From: Erythrobacter sp. HL-111
GTDB lineage: Bacteria; Pseudomonadota; Alphaproteobacteria; Sphingomonadales; Sphingomonadaceae
Direction: 5' to 3'
Assembly: GCF_900105095.1 (NCBI RefSeq)
Contig: NZ_LT629743.1
Span: forward strand, 1,302,001 to 1,366,000
Length of the DNA stretch: 64,000 nucleotides
Position 1 is the first letter of the stretch; each line of letters opens with the position of its first letter. This document shows positions 19,645 to 29,268 of this stretch, in pieces. A program made the translations under genes and the position numbers. Below the pieces are notes generated by a model. That model worked only from the letters and a program-made list of their open reading frames with translations. It ran no database searches and was not told where the DNA came from.

Positions 19645-20859
19645 ATGCACGGCCCCGCCCCCGAACAGCCCGCATCCGGTCTCGTCCCGTTCAACTGGGA
19701 AGACCCCTTCGACCTCGACGGCCAGCTGAGCGAGGAAGAACGGATGATCCGCGACGCGGCCAGGGGTTTCGCGCAAGGGACCCTGCAGCCGCGCGTGATC
19801 GAGGCCTTTCGCAACGAGGTCGAAGCGCCCGAACTCTTCCCGCTGATGGGCGAAGCGGGCCTGCTCGGCGCGACCGTGCCGGAGGAATACGGCGGTGCGG
19901 GCGCGAGCTATGTCGCCTATGGCCTCATCGCGCGCGAGATCGAGCGGGTCGACAGCGGCTATCGCTCCATGGCGAGCGTGCAGTCGAGCCTCGTCATGCA
20001 TCCCATCCACGCCTACGGCTCGGAGGAACAGCGGCGCAAATACCTTCCCGGCCTCGCGAGCGGGGAGCTCATCGGCTGCTTCGGCCTCACCGAACCCGAT
20101 GCGGGATCGGACCCGGCGGGCATGAAGACCCTCGCCAAGAAGAACGGGGACGGCTACGTCATCTCGGGCTCGAAGACCTGGATTTCGAATTCGCCCTTCG
20201 CCGACGTGTTCGTCGTCTGGGCCAGGTCGGAAGAGCACGGCGGCGCGATCCGCGGCTTCATCCTCGAAAAGGGCATGGAAGGCCTTTCCGCGCCCAAGAT
20301 CGAGGGCAAGATCAGCTTGCGCGCCTCGACCACCGGCATGATCGTGATGGACGAGGTGAAGCTGCCCGCCGACGCGCTGCTGCCGGATGTCGAAGGCCTC
20401 AAGGGCCCGTTCGGCTGCCTCAACCGGGCGCGCTACGGCATTTCGTGGGGCGCGATGGGCGCGGCGGAATTCTGCCTCGCCGCCGCGCGGCAATACGGGC
20501 TCGACCGGCACCAGTTCGGCCGGCCACTGGCCGCGACGCAGCTGTTCCAGAAAAAGCTCGCCGACATGATGACCGACATCGCGCTCGGCCTGCAGGCGAG
20601 CTTGCGCGTCGGGCGCCTGATGGACGAACACCGCTTCAGCCCCGACATGATCTCGATCGTGAAGCGCAACAATGTCGGCAAGGCATTGGACATCGCCCGG
20701 ATGGCCCGCGACATGCACGGCGGCAACGGGATTTCGGAAGAATACCAGGTGATCCGCCACGCGGTGAATCTCGAAACGGTCAACACCTATGAAGGCACGC
20801 ACGACGTCCATGCGCTGATCCTCGGCCGCGCGATCACCGGCATCCCGGCCTTCGCCTGA
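19645..20859 (+). CDS. gcdH: glutaryl-CoA dehydrogenase (acyl-CoA dehydrogenase family)
   Basis: 404 residues from the ATG at 19645, preceded by CAGGAG. It oxidises and decarboxylates glutaryl-CoA to crotonyl-CoA in lysine and tryptophan breakdown, passing electrons to ETF. Family signs: [17 protein letters not shown] at the start, [13 protein letters not shown] (FAD loop), [19 protein letters not shown] and the catalytic glutamate in [20 protein letters not shown]. The opening motif and the ending separate GcdH from short-chain acyl-CoA dehydrogenases. It stands 11 bases before maiA, so it may share a transcript with the two following genes. Confidence 0.92.
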   Translation: MHGPAPEQPASGLVPFNWEDPFDLDGQLSEEERMIRDAARGFAQGTLQPRVIEAFRNEVEAPELFPLMGEAGLLGATVPEEYGGAGASYVAYGLIAREIERVDSGYRSMASVQSSLVMHPIHAYGSEEQRRKYLPGLASGELIGCFGLTEPDAGSDPAGMKTLAKKNGDGYVISGSKTWISNSPFADVFVVWARSEEHGGAIRGFILEKGMEGLSAPKIEGKISLRASTTGMIVMDEVKLPADALLPDVEGLKGPFGCLNRARYGISWGAMGAAEFCLAAARQYGLDRHQFGRPLAATQLFQKKLADMMTDIALGLQASLRVGRLMDEHRFSPDMISIVKRNNVGKALDIARMARDMHGGNGISEEYQVIRHAVNLETVNTYEGTHDVHALILGRAITGIPAFA

Positions 20860-20870
20860 TCCGCGCCCGC

Positions 20871-21518
20871 ATGAAGCTGCACGGCTATTACCGCAGTTCG
20901 ACCAGCTACCGCTTGCGGATCGCGCTCGAGTTGAAGGGGCTCGCCTACGAGAACGTGCCCGTGAACCTGCTGGAGGCTGCGCACAAGGACGCGGCTTTCA
21001 CCGGCCGCAACCCCTTCGGCTCGGTCCCGATGCTGGAGGCGGGCGGGCGCGACCGGGCGCAGTCGATGGCGCTGATCGAATGGCTCGACGAAGCCTATCC
21101 GCAGCCGGCGCTGCTCCCGAAGGACATCGAGGACCGCTACACCGCGCGCGAACTCGCCCATGCCATCGCGACCGAGCTGCACGCGCCGCTCAACCTGCCC
21201 GTGCTCAGATACCTCAAGGAGGAATACGGCAAGTCGCAGGAGGAGATCGGCGCGTGGTACCGGCACTGGCTCGCGCGCACGCTGATCCCGGTCGAACAGC
21301 GGCTCGAACAGCTCGGTACGGGCGATTTCCTGTTCGATGCGCCCGGCCTGTTCGAGGTCGTGCTGATCCCGCAGCTCTACAACGCCCGCCGGTTCGACTA
21401 CGATCTCGCCGCCAGCCCCCGCATGACCCGGATCGAGGCGGCCTGCCTCGCGCTGGAACCGTTCAAGCGGGCCCATCCCGACAACCAGAACGACAACCCG
21501 CAAAGGGAGACACAATGA
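20871..21518 (+). CDS. maiA: maleylacetoacetate isomerase (zeta-class GST)
   Basis: 215 residues. It isomerises maleylacetoacetate to fumarylacetoacetate in tyrosine/homogentisate degradation. The glutathione-site motif SSTSYRLRIALELKG at residues 9-23 is diagnostic of zeta GSTs, and RNPFGSVPMLE is the next glutathione-contact segment. The stop overlaps the start of the FAA hydrolase gene (ATGA), matching the consecutive pathway steps. Homogentisate dioxygenase is not in this window. Confidence 0.93.
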   Translation: MKLHGYYRSSTSYRLRIALELKGLAYENVPVNLLEAAHKDAAFTGRNPFGSVPMLEAGGRDRAQSMALIEWLDEAYPQPALLPKDIEDRYTARELAHAIATELHAPLNLPVLRYLKEEYGKSQEEIGAWYRHWLARTLIPVEQRLEQLGTGDFLFDAPGLFEVVLIPQLYNARRFDYDLAASPRMTRIEAACLALEPFKRAHPDNQNDNPQRETQ

Positions 21519-22525
21519 AGCTCGCAACTCTCAAGGACGGCACGCGCGACGGCAAGCTTGTCGTGGTCTCGAAGGACCTCACCCGCTGCTGCGCCGCCGA
21601 CAACATCGCGCCGACCCTGCAGCACGCGCTCGACAACTGGGCCGAGGCGGCACCGAAGCTCGAAGTGCTCGCGCGCGATGTCGAACACGAAGCGGTGCCC
21701 TGCACGCGCTTCCACGAACGCGAGGCCCATTCGCCCCTGCCGCGCGCCTATCAATGGGCCGACGGCAGCGCCTACATCAACCATGTCGAACTGGTGAGGA
21801 AGGCGCGCGGGGCCGAGGTCCCGGAAAGCTTCTATCACGACCCGCTGATGTACCAGGGCGGTTCTGACGGTTTCCTGCCGCCGCGCGGCGACATCCCGCT
21901 GGGCGACACCGCGTGGGGCTGCGACATGGAAGGCGAGGTCGCCGTCATCGTCGACGACGTGCCGATGGGCGTGACGCCGGAGGAAGCGGCGGGCCACATC
22001 AAGCTCGTCATGCTGGTCAACGACGTGTCCCTGCGCGGCCTCATCCCGGGCGAACTCGCCAAGGGTTTCGGCTTCTTCCAGTCCAAGCCGGCGAGCGCCT
22101 TCTCCCCCGTGGCGGTCACGCCCGACGAGCTGGGCGAGGCATGGAAGGACAGTCTCGTCCACCTGCCGCTGATGGTGGACTACAACGGCGAACCCTTCGG
22201 CCGGGCCGAGGTCGGGGTCGATGCGACCTTCAACATGGCGGACCTCGTCGCCCACGCCGCGAAGACCCGCTCGCTCTGCGCGGGCTCGATCATCGGCTCG
22301 GGCACGATCTCGAACCGCGATCCCGATGGCGGTCCGGGCAGGCCCGTCGCCGAAGGGGGCCTGGGCTATTCCTGCATCGCCGAGATCCGCATGATCGAGA
22401 CGATCCGCGACGGGGAACCGAAGACCCGCTTCATGCAGCCGGGCGACACGGTGCGGGTCGAGATGCGCGATGCGGCCAACCACTCGATCTTCGGCGCGAT
22501 CGAGCAGACGGTGGTGCAGGCCTAG
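21515..22525 (+). CDS. fumarylacetoacetate hydrolase family protein
   Basis: 336 residues. The FAH-type metal-site residues are visible around DMEGEVAVIVDDVP and MLVNDVSLRGLIPGELAKGFG, and SIIGSGTISN is typical. Coupling to maiA makes cleavage of fumarylacetoacetate to fumarate and acetoacetate the most likely reaction, though the family also includes other diketone hydrolases. Its TAG stop shares the palindrome CTAG with the TAG stop of the convergent fghA gene, so the two coding regions meet with no gap. Confidence 0.88.
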   Translation: MKLATLKDGTRDGKLVVVSKDLTRCCAADNIAPTLQHALDNWAEAAPKLEVLARDVEHEAVPCTRFHEREAHSPLPRAYQWADGSAYINHVELVRKARGAEVPESFYHDPLMYQGGSDGFLPPRGDIPLGDTAWGCDMEGEVAVIVDDVPMGVTPEEAAGHIKLVMLVNDVSLRGLIPGELAKGFGFFQSKPASAFSPVAVTPDELGEAWKDSLVHLPLMVDYNGEPFGRAEVGVDATFNMADLVAHAAKTRSLCAGSIIGSGTISNRDPDGGPGRPVAEGGLGYSCIAEIRMIETIRDGEPKTRFMQPGDTVRVEMRDAANHSIFGAIEQTVVQA

Positions 22526-23358
22526 ACCTTCAGCCGGCGGGCGTGCCAGGCGATGTGCTCGGCCATGAAGGTCGAAACGAAGAAGTAGGAGTGGTCATAG
22601 CCCTCCTGCATCCGGATCGTCGCGGACATCCCCGCGGCCTCGCAGGCCTCCGCGAGGAGGTACGTTTTCAGCTGCTCCTCTAGGAAATTGTCCGCCGTGC
22701 CCTGGTCGACCAGCAGGTGGTCGAGCCTCGCCCCGTCCTCGATCAGCGCCACCGCGTCGTATTCGCGCCAAGCCTCGCGGTCCTCGCCAAGATAGCGCGC
22801 AAACGCCTTCTCCCCCCACGGCACCTGCGAAGGTGCGACGATCGGGCTGAACGCGCTGACCGAGCGGAAGCGGGCAGGATCGCGCAGCGCCATGGTGAGC
22901 GCGCCGTGCCCGCCCATCGAGTGCCCGCTGATCGACTGGCGCTCCATGTCGGCGGGAAAGTTCGCGGCGACGAGATCGGGCAGCTCGCGTTCGAGATAGG
23001 AGCGCATCCGGTAATGCGTCGCCCATGGTTCGCGCGTCGCATCGAGATAGAAGCCCGCCCCCTTTCCGAAATCATATTCCTCCGAGGCATCGGGCACGTC
23101 ATCGCCGCGCGGGCTCGTGTCGGGTGCGACGAGGATGATCCCGTGCTCGGCGCACGCAGCGCGGTATTCGCCCTTTTCCATGACATTCGCATGGGTGCAG
23201 GTGAGGCCGGAGAGATACCACAGCACCGGCAGCGTCTCGCCCGGCGCGTGAGGCGGCACGAAGACCGCGAAGGTCATGTCGCAGCCCGTCTCGCGCGAGG
23301 CGTGGGTGTAGACACCCTGCACGCCGCCATGACTGCGGTTTTCGGAAAGCCGCTCCAT
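22522..23358 (-). CDS. fghA: S-formylglutathione hydrolase
   Basis: 278 residues from the ATG at 23358; a TTG one codon earlier is also possible. It hydrolyses S-formylglutathione to formate and glutathione, the second step of formaldehyde detoxification. The nucleophile elbow is ISGHSMGGHGALTMAL, the acid lies near LLVDQGTADNF and the histidine in GYDHSYFF. The ATG shares one base with the adhC stop (TGATG), so the pair is translationally coupled in pathway order. Confidence 0.95.
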   Translation of the reverse strand: MERLSENRSHGGVQGVYTHASRETGCDMTFAVFVPPHAPGETLPVLWYLSGLTCTHANVMEKGEYRAACAEHGIILVAPDTSPRGDDVPDASEEYDFGKGAGFYLDATREPWATHYRMRSYLERELPDLVAANFPADMERQSISGHSMGGHGALTMALRDPARFRSVSAFSPIVAPSQVPWGEKAFARYLGEDREAWREYDAVALIEDGARLDHLLVDQGTADNFLEEQLKTYLLAEACEAAGMSATIRMQEGYDHSYFFVSTFMAEHIAWHARRLKV

Positions 23359-24464
23359 CAATAGACCACGACCGAGCGGATGCTTTCGCCCGAATGCATC
23401 AGGTCGAAGCCCTTGTTGATCTCGTCCAGCGTCAGCGTGTGCGTGATCATCGGGTCGATAGCGATCTTGCCGTTCATGTACCAGTCGACGATTTTCGGCA
23501 CGTCCGTACGTCCCTTAGCCCCGCCGAAGGCCGTGCCGCGCCAGTTGCGCCCGGTGACAAGCTGGAAGGGCCGCGTCGCGATCTCCTTGCCCGCTTCGGC
23601 CACGCCGATGATGATGCTCGTGCCCCAGCCCTTGTGGCAGCATTCCAATGCCTGACGCATCACCTCGACATTGCCGGTGCAGTCGAAGCTGTAATCCGCC
23701 CCGCCGTCGAGCATCTCGACGATGTGCGCGACGACATCGCCCGTTTCCTTGGGGTTCACGAAGTCGGTCATCCCGAACTTCTCGCCCCATTCCTTCTTTG
23801 CAGGGTTGATGTCGACACCCACGATCCGGTCCGCGCCCGCCATCCGCGCGCCCTGGATGACGTTCAATCCGATCCCGCCGAGCCCGAAGACGACGACATT
23901 GTCGCCCGGCTCGACCTTGGCCGTGTTGACCACCGCGCCCACGCCCGTCGTCACCCCGCAGCCGACATAGCAGCTCGTCTCGAACGGCGCGTCCTCGCGG
24001 ATCCTGGCGACCGCGATCTCGGGCAGAACGGTGAAATTCGAGAAGGTCGAACAGCCCATGTAGTGGTAGATCGTCTCGCCCCTGTAGGAGAACCGGCTCG
24101 TCCCGTCCGGCATCAGCCCCCTGCCCTGCGTTGCGCGGATCGCGCTGCACAGGTTGGTCTTGCCCGACAGGCACATTTTGCACTGGCGGCATTCGGGCGT
24201 GTAGAGCGGGATGACGTGGTCGCCCGGCTTCACGCTGGTGACACCCGCGCCGACCTCCCGCACGATGCCCGCGCCTTCATGGCCGAGGATGCTCGGGAAG
24301 ATACCCTCGCTGTCCAGCCCGTCCAGGGTGTAGGCATCGGTGTGGCAGATGCCGGTCGCCATGATCTCGACCAGCACCTCGCCGGCCTTTGGCCCCTCGA
24401 GGTCGAGCTCGACAATCTCGAGCGGCTGTTTCGCTTCGAAGGCGACGGCGGCACGGGTCTTCAT
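23358..24464 (-). CDS. frmA: S-(hydroxymethyl)glutathione / class III alcohol dehydrogenase
   Basis: 368 residues, exactly the class III length. It oxidises S-hydroxymethylglutathione with NAD+. Catalytic-zinc ligands include [12 protein letters not shown], and the structural-zinc cysteines are in [15 protein letters not shown]. The NAD motif is [19 protein letters not shown]. It is encoded just upstream of fghA with a TGATG overlap and 16 bases after ald on the same strand. Also named adhC in many genomes. Confidence 0.96.
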   Translation of the reverse strand: MKTRAAVAFEAKQPLEIVELDLEGPKAGEVLVEIMATGICHTDAYTLDGLDSEGIFPSILGHEGAGIVREVGAGVTSVKPGDHVIPLYTPECRQCKMCLSGKTNLCSAIRATQGRGLMPDGTSRFSYRGETIYHYMGCSTFSNFTVLPEIAVARIREDAPFETSCYVGCGVTTGVGAVVNTAKVEPGDNVVVFGLGGIGLNVIQGARMAGADRIVGVDINPAKKEWGEKFGMTDFVNPKETGDVVAHIVEMLDGGADYSFDCTGNVEVMRQALECCHKGWGTSIIIGVAEAGKEIATRPFQLVTGRNWRGTAFGGAKGRTDVPKIVDWYMNGKIAIDPMITHTLTLDEINKGFDLMHSGESIRSVVVY

Positions 24465-24480
24465 CGGGCGGGTCTCCTGC

Positions 24481-25569
24481 TCAAATTGAAAAGCCGAGGC
24501 TTTCCGCGACGGCCTCGTTCACGATGCGGCCCTGATGCACATTGAGGCCGGGCGCAAGGTGCGGGTCCTCCTCGCACGCCGCGATCCCCTTTTCCGCCAG
24601 CGCGAGGCCGAAAGGCAGGGTCGCGTTGCCGAGCGCATAGCTCGAGGTGAGCGGCACCGCGCCGGGCATGTTGGCGACGCAATAGTGGATGATCCCGTCG
24701 ACCTCGTAGGTCGGGTTCTCGTGCGTGGTGGGCCTGGAAGTCTCGAAGCAGCCGCCCTGGTCGATCGCGACGTCGACGAGCACCGAGCGGTGCTTCATCA
24801 GGCCGAGCATCTCGCGGGTGACGAGATGCGGCGCGCTCGCCCCCGGGATCAGCACCGCACCCACGACCACGTCGGCATCGGCGATCGCCTGTTCGATCGT
24901 GCCGGTGGTGGAAAAGCGGGTCGAGACGCGGCCCTGGAACATCTCGTCGAGCTGGCGCAAGCGGGGGATCGAGCGGTCGAAGATCTCGACCCGCGCGCCG
25001 AGGCCCACCGCCATCCGCGCCGCCTGCGTGCCGACCACACCACCGCCGAGCACGACGACCTTGGCCGGGAGCACGCCGGGCACGCCGCCCATCAACGTGC
25101 CGCGCCCGCCGTTGTTGGCGCGCAGGGCATGGGCGCCCGCCTCGATCGAAAGCCGGCCCGCGACCTCGCTCATCGGAGCGAGAAGCGGCAGGCCGCCGCC
25201 CGGGCCGGTCACGGTTTCATAGGCGACCGCCGACACGCCCGCTTCCATCAGCCCCTTGGCCTGCTGCGGATCGGGCGCGAGGTGGAGATAGGTGTAAAGG
25301 ATCTGCCCCTCGCGCAGCTGCACCCATTCGTTCGGCTGCGGCTCCTTGACCTTCACGATCATGTCGGCGCGGGCGAAGACCTCCTCTGCGCTGTCGACGA
25401 TCTCGGCGCCCGCGGCGCGGTAATCCTCGTCGCTCTGGCTGATGCCGAGCCCCGCCCCGGCCTCGACCACGACCGAATGGCCAGCCGCCACGTATTCGCG
25501 CGCCGCCTCGGGGGTGAGGCCGACGCGGTATTCGTGGTTCTTGATTTCCTTGGGGACGCCGACAAGCAT
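24481..25569 (-). CDS. ald: alanine dehydrogenase
   Basis: 362 residues. It interconverts L-alanine and pyruvate plus ammonia with [23 protein letters not shown] at the start and [22 protein letters not shown] (NAD site) are characteristic, as is [18 protein letters not shown]. The ATG at 25569 has CAGGAGCGAATC upstream, a good ribosome site; the open frame extends further but without conserved sequence. It is divergent from the aldehyde dehydrogenase gene across 150 bases that should contain both promoters. Confidence 0.96.
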   Translation of the reverse strand: MLVGVPKEIKNHEYRVGLTPEAAREYVAAGHSVVVEAGAGLGISQSDEDYRAAGAEIVDSAEEVFARADMIVKVKEPQPNEWVQLREGQILYTYLHLAPDPQQAKGLMEAGVSAVAYETVTGPGGGLPLLAPMSEVAGRLSIEAGAHALRANNGGRGTLMGGVPGVLPAKVVVLGGGVVGTQAARMAVGLGARVEIFDRSIPRLRQLDEMFQGRVSTRFSTTGTIEQAIADADVVVGAVLIPGASAPHLVTREMLGLMKHRSVLVDVAIDQGGCFETSRPTTHENPTYEVDGIIHYCVANMPGAVPLTSSYALGNATLPFGLALAEKGIAACEEDPHLAPGLNVHQGRIVNEAVAESLGFSI

Positions 25570-25719
25570 GATTCGCTCCTGGGGATGGGCTGGGGATTCG
25601 GTTCCCGCCCCCGCTAGAGAAGGCGTAAGAAAGTTACAATCGGGGCGAGTTTGGTTGCAAAGCGCCCGCGGGTTTGAAAGGGGCCGGGGCGAGACGAAGC
25701 GCGAAATGGGAGAAGCCCA

Positions 25720-27171
25720 ATGACGACGTATCCCGAGGTGAAGATGCTGATCGGCGGCGAATGGATCACCCATGGCGGCGAAGGCGCGATGCCGGTGGTG
25801 AACCCGGCAAGCGAGCAGGCGATCGGCAGCGCGCCCAAGGCGTCCGGCGAACAGCTCGATGCCGCCCTCGCCGCCGCCGACGGCGCCTTCCCGCTGTGGC
25901 GCGACACGCCCGCGATCGATCGCTACCGCATTATCCGCCGCGCCGCCGAATTGCTGCGCGAGCGCGCCGAGACGGTCGCCCGGGTCGTCACGCTCGAAAT
26001 GGGCAAGCCGCACGCACAGGCGCTCGCGGAGACGACGGGCGCTGCCGACCTCATCGACTTCCTCGCCGAGGAGGCCAAGCGCCAGGGCGGGCGGATCGTG
26101 CCCGCACGCAGCCACGCCATCCTCGAACAGCGCGTGACGCAGGAGCCGGTCGGCCCCGCCGTGCTGCTGACGCCGTGGAACTTCCCGATCAACCTTCCCG
26201 CCAAGAAGATCGGCGGCGCGCTCGCGGCCGGGTGCAGCGCGATCCTCAAGCCCGCCGAGACCACGCCCGCCAGCGCGCAGATGCTCGCTGAATGCTTCGT
26301 CGATGCGGGCCTGCCCGAAGGCGTGCTGAACCTCGTCTACGGCGACCCGGCGATGATTTCAGAACACCTCATCGCCTCGCCCGTCACCCGCAAGGTCAGC
26401 TTCACCGGCTCGACCGCGGTGGGCAAGCAACTGGGCGTCCTCGCCGCGCAGGGCATGAAGCGCTTCACGCCCGAACTCGGCGGACATGCCCCGGTGGTGA
26501 TCGGCGAGAGCGCGGATTTCGAGCGCACCGTGGCGGCCTGTGCCGCGACCAAGTTCCGCAACGCCGGGCAGGTCTGCGTCTCGCCGACGCGCTTCCTCGT
26601 CGCGCGGGGCATCTACGAGAACTTCGTCGCCGAATTCGCCGCCCGCGCGCAGAAGCTCAAGGTCGGCGATGCGAGCCGCGACGACAGCGTCGAGATGGGC
26701 CCGCTCGCCCATGCCGGGCGGGTCAAGGCGATGTCGGACCTTGTGGCCTCGCTCGGCGGGGAACGGGGCGAGATCGTGAGCGGGGGCCAGGCCATCGAAG
26801 GGCCGGGCCACTTCTTCGAGCCGACCGTCATCGCCGCACCCTCGCTCGACAGCCGGTTGATGGTCGAGGAACCCTTCGGCCCCGTCGCCGGGATCGTGCC
26901 CTACGACGATATCGAGGAGGCGGTGCGGATCGCCAATTCGCTGCGCTACGGCCTTGCCGCCTATGCCTTCACCGCCAGCCTCGACGAAAGCCACTATCTT
27001 GGCCGCACGCTGCGCGCCGGGATGGTCGCGATCAACCATTTCGGCGTCGGCTCGCCCGAAACGCCTTTCGGCGGGACCGGCGACAGCGGGTTCGGCTCGG
27101 AAAGCGGGGTCGAGGGCTATCTCGGCTACACCGAGACCAAGCTCGTCACCGTCGCGCGGGCCGGGGCGTAG
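25720..27171 (+). CDS. NAD(P)-dependent succinate-semialdehyde dehydrogenase (GabD-like)
   Basis: 483 residues. Aldehyde dehydrogenase landmarks: LTPWNFPINLPAKKIGGAL (cofactor), FTGSTAVGKQL, the catalytic glutamate in PELGGHAPVVIGE, the nucleophilic cysteine in NAGQVCVSPTRF and a C-terminal GYTETKLVT. The sequence is closest in feel to succinate-semialdehyde dehydrogenases, which feed GABA carbon into the TCA cycle. The His in ELGGHAP replaces the usual Asn. Other aldehydes cannot be excluded. It appears to be a single-gene transcript. Confidence 0.88.
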   Translation: MTTYPEVKMLIGGEWITHGGEGAMPVVNPASEQAIGSAPKASGEQLDAALAAADGAFPLWRDTPAIDRYRIIRRAAELLRERAETVARVVTLEMGKPHAQALAETTGAADLIDFLAEEAKRQGGRIVPARSHAILEQRVTQEPVGPAVLLTPWNFPINLPAKKIGGALAAGCSAILKPAETTPASAQMLAECFVDAGLPEGVLNLVYGDPAMISEHLIASPVTRKVSFTGSTAVGKQLGVLAAQGMKRFTPELGGHAPVVIGESADFERTVAACAATKFRNAGQVCVSPTRFLVARGIYENFVAEFAARAQKLKVGDASRDDSVEMGPLAHAGRVKAMSDLVASLGGERGEIVSGGQAIEGPGHFFEPTVIAAPSLDSRLMVEEPFGPVAGIVPYDDIEEAVRIANSLRYGLAAYAFTASLDESHYLGRTLRAGMVAINHFGVGSPETPFGGTGDSGFGSESGVEGYLGYTETKLVTVARAGA

Positions 27172-27203
27172 GTCCGTGCCCGGCTACCCGGGCGCCGCTG
27201 CCG

Positions 27204-27365
27204 TCAGGAAAGCGGGATGAAACGCGACAGGATGGAGCGCAACGGATTGCTGTCTTCCATCGGTTGGATCCGGCCGTAATGGGCCCGCCGGGTGATCTCG
27301 TCATGCGTGCAGACAGTGCGGCCCATGGCATCCGGACCACTGGACCAGATCGTCGGTTTTTCCAT
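27204..27365 (-). CDS. small conserved-looking protein of unknown function (53 residues)
   Basis: A 54-codon frame on the minus strand begins with ATG at 27365, preceded by GGGGACGCGACAAA, a usable ribosome site. It encodes a charged soluble peptide (MEKPTIWSSGPDAMGRTVCT at the start, ending RSILSRFIPLS). It fills much of the 377-base gap between the aldehyde dehydrogenase and the flavoenzyme, and it reads like a protein rather than a high-GC shadow (mixed acidic, basic, aromatic and Met residues). I do not recognise a family. The rest of the gap, 27366-27548, holds no gene I can support. Confidence 0.5.
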   Translation of the reverse strand: MEKPTIWSSGPDAMGRTVCTHDEITRRAHYGRIQPMEDSNPLRSILSRFIPLS

Positions 27366-27548
27366 TTTGTCGCGTCCCCGATTCGCTGCTGGTTAGCCGT
27401 TGCAATCTAACAGGAACGCTGTGGAAAAGTGAGTCGGAATTGACCGCGCGCGCAATTTTTCGCCTGCCGGGTCAAGTCCGCAAGCTTACTTGGGATCGTC
27501 TCTCCCCCGCTTTCAGACTTTTCCTGCGGTCCCCGGGCCGCAAACGGC

Positions 27549-28715
27549 TCAGCGATCGGTCCGCACCGCGCCTGCCGCGCGCACGTCGGCCAGCGTCGGA
27601 TAGCCGTTGACCGCCATCAGGAGATCCGCCTCCGCGAGGATCGAGCGCAGGACCCAGGCCGCCCCTTCCGCCCCGCCCAGCGCGAGGCCGTAGGTATAGG
27701 GCCGCCCCACCCCGACCGCCGCCGCGCCGAGCGCCAGCGCCTTCACCGCGTCGGTCCCCGAACGCACGCCCGAATCGAACAGCACCGGGACGTTACCCGC
27801 CGCCGCGACGACATCGGCGAGCAGGTCGATCGTCGCGATCCCGCCATTGGCCTGCCGCCCGCCATGGTTCGAACAATAGACCGCGTCCGCGCCGCAATCG
27901 ACCGCGCGCCTCGCATCGTCGGGGTGGCAGATGCCCTTGAGGACGATGGGCAGTTTCGTCACCGACTTGAACCATTCCATGTCGTCCCAGGTCAGCACCT
28001 GCCCGAAGGTCGCGGCCCAGGTGAAGATCGCCGCGCCCATGTCCTCCTCCGGCGGCTTCGCCAGCAGCGAGCGGAAGACGGGATCGGTGAAGTAGTTCTG
28101 CAGCACCTTGCCGCGCAGCTGGGGGAAGTTCGACGCGTTGAGATCGCGCGGGCGCCAGCCGGTCACCCAGGTGTCGAGCGTGACGACGAGCGCCGAATAA
28201 CCCGCTTCCTCGGCGCGGCGGATCAGGCTTTCGGCAAGGTCCCGGTTGCGCGGCGTGTAGAGCTGGAACCAGGCGGGAGTGTCGCCGCAGGCGGCCTTCA
28301 CGTCTTCGAGCGGGTCGTTCGCAAGGGTCGAGGCGCAGAAGGGCACGCCCGTCATCGCCGAGGCGCGCGCCGCCGCCAGGTCGCCGTGGCGGTCCTGCGA
28401 GGCTTCGCCGTTGAGGCCGATCGGAGCCATGAAGAGCGGCGTTTCGTAGCGGTGCCCGAACAGCTCGACCGACAGGTCGCGCTCGGAACAATCGACCATC
28501 ATGCGCGGGACCATGCCCCAGTGGTGGAAGGCGGTGGCGTTGCGGTCCTGCGTGTGCTCGTCGCCGCAGCCGCCCGCGACGTAATTGGTCAGCATCGGCC
28601 CCATCGCCTCGTGCGCGCGCCGTTCGAGGTTCGCGAAATCGACCGGGTAATCGGGCAGCACGCCCTTCAGCCCGGCATTGTAGATCTCGTTCTGCATTGC
28701 GCCGAAATAGGTCAT
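27549..28715 (-). CDS. FMN-dependent alpha-hydroxy-acid oxidising protein, lactate-2-monooxygenase-like
   Basis: 388 residues. The FMN-dependent alpha-hydroxy-acid dehydrogenase fold is evident: PLFMAPIGLNGEASQDRHGD, LVVTLDTWVTGWRPRDLN, PIVLKGICHPDDARRAVDCG and the catalytic-site SNHGGRQANGG. The long version with HHWGMVPRMM near residue 65 and the TGWRPRDL loop is typical of the lactate 2-monooxygenase branch rather than LldD. The substrate is probably lactate or another 2-hydroxy acid. Two candidate starts lie close together (MTYFGAMQNE); the first is used. Confidence 0.88.
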   Translation of the reverse strand: MTYFGAMQNEIYNAGLKGVLPDYPVDFANLERRAHEAMGPMLTNYVAGGCGDEHTQDRNATAFHHWGMVPRMMVDCSERDLSVELFGHRYETPLFMAPIGLNGEASQDRHGDLAAARASAMTGVPFCASTLANDPLEDVKAACGDTPAWFQLYTPRNRDLAESLIRRAEEAGYSALVVTLDTWVTGWRPRDLNASNFPQLRGKVLQNYFTDPVFRSLLAKPPEEDMGAAIFTWAATFGQVLTWDDMEWFKSVTKLPIVLKGICHPDDARRAVDCGADAVYCSNHGGRQANGGIATIDLLADVVAAAGNVPVLFDSGVRSGTDAVKALALGAAAVGVGRPYTYGLALGGAEGAAWVLRSILAEADLLMAVNGYPTLADVRAAGAVRTDR

Positions 28716-28793
28716 CGAACCCCTCTCCTCGTGTTTTCGCTGCCTTCTCCAGCCGATGGCGCGGCGCAGGGCAAGAGCGAATCTGGCGAGGAG

Positions 28794-29159
28794 TCAGGCG
28801 AGGAAGCGCTGGAGGTGCGGGCGGAGCTTGAGGAACTGGCGATAGGCCGCCTCAAGCAGGCGCAGCACTCCCGGTACGCGCGCGGCAAGGCCGAGCGGGC
28901 GCAGGAGCGGGATCGCCCGCCACATCGCCGCGAAGGCCGCAGCGCCTTCGAGCAGGCGGCCGTCCTCCTCGGCGTGGAAGCGTTCGAGAAGCGTCGCGCG
29001 GTCGATCGGGCAGGACACCGGCGCATCCTCATCCGCAACATCGACGAAGCGGATCGCCCGCCGCCGGTCGAGCCGCCGCATGAGCGCGATCTCGCGGATG
29101 CAGAGCGGGCAGGCGCCATCATACCAGACGGTGACGCGGGGGCGGTTTGCGCTTTCCAT
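28794..29159 (-). CDS. DCC1-like thiol-disulfide oxidoreductase family protein (DUF393)
   Basis: 121 residues. The start RVTVWYDGACPLCIREIALMRRLD contains the CPLC pair of the DUF393/DCC family, a small thioredoxin-like fold often annotated as a thiol-disulfide oxidoreductase. FVDVADEDAP and the C-terminal RVPGVLRLLEAAYR complete the family pattern. No experimental role is established for most members. It is 78 bases upstream of the flavoenzyme gene on the same strand and could be co-transcribed. An IS1380 element lies about 110 bases upstream of its start. Confidence 0.8.
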   Translation of the reverse strand: MESANRPRVTVWYDGACPLCIREIALMRRLDRRRAIRFVDVADEDAPVSCPIDRATLLERFHAEEDGRLLEGAAAFAAMWRAIPLLRPLGLAARVPGVLRLLEAAYRQFLKLRPHLQRFLA

Positions 29160-29268
29160 TTCCTGACAAATGCGAATCCCGGGCGCTTCGTTCCACCTCG
29201 TTCCGGGCGCGGACCCGGCACGTGCTGCGCTGCATCAATTCGCTTGGCAGGGGACTCTTGCGCGCTAG

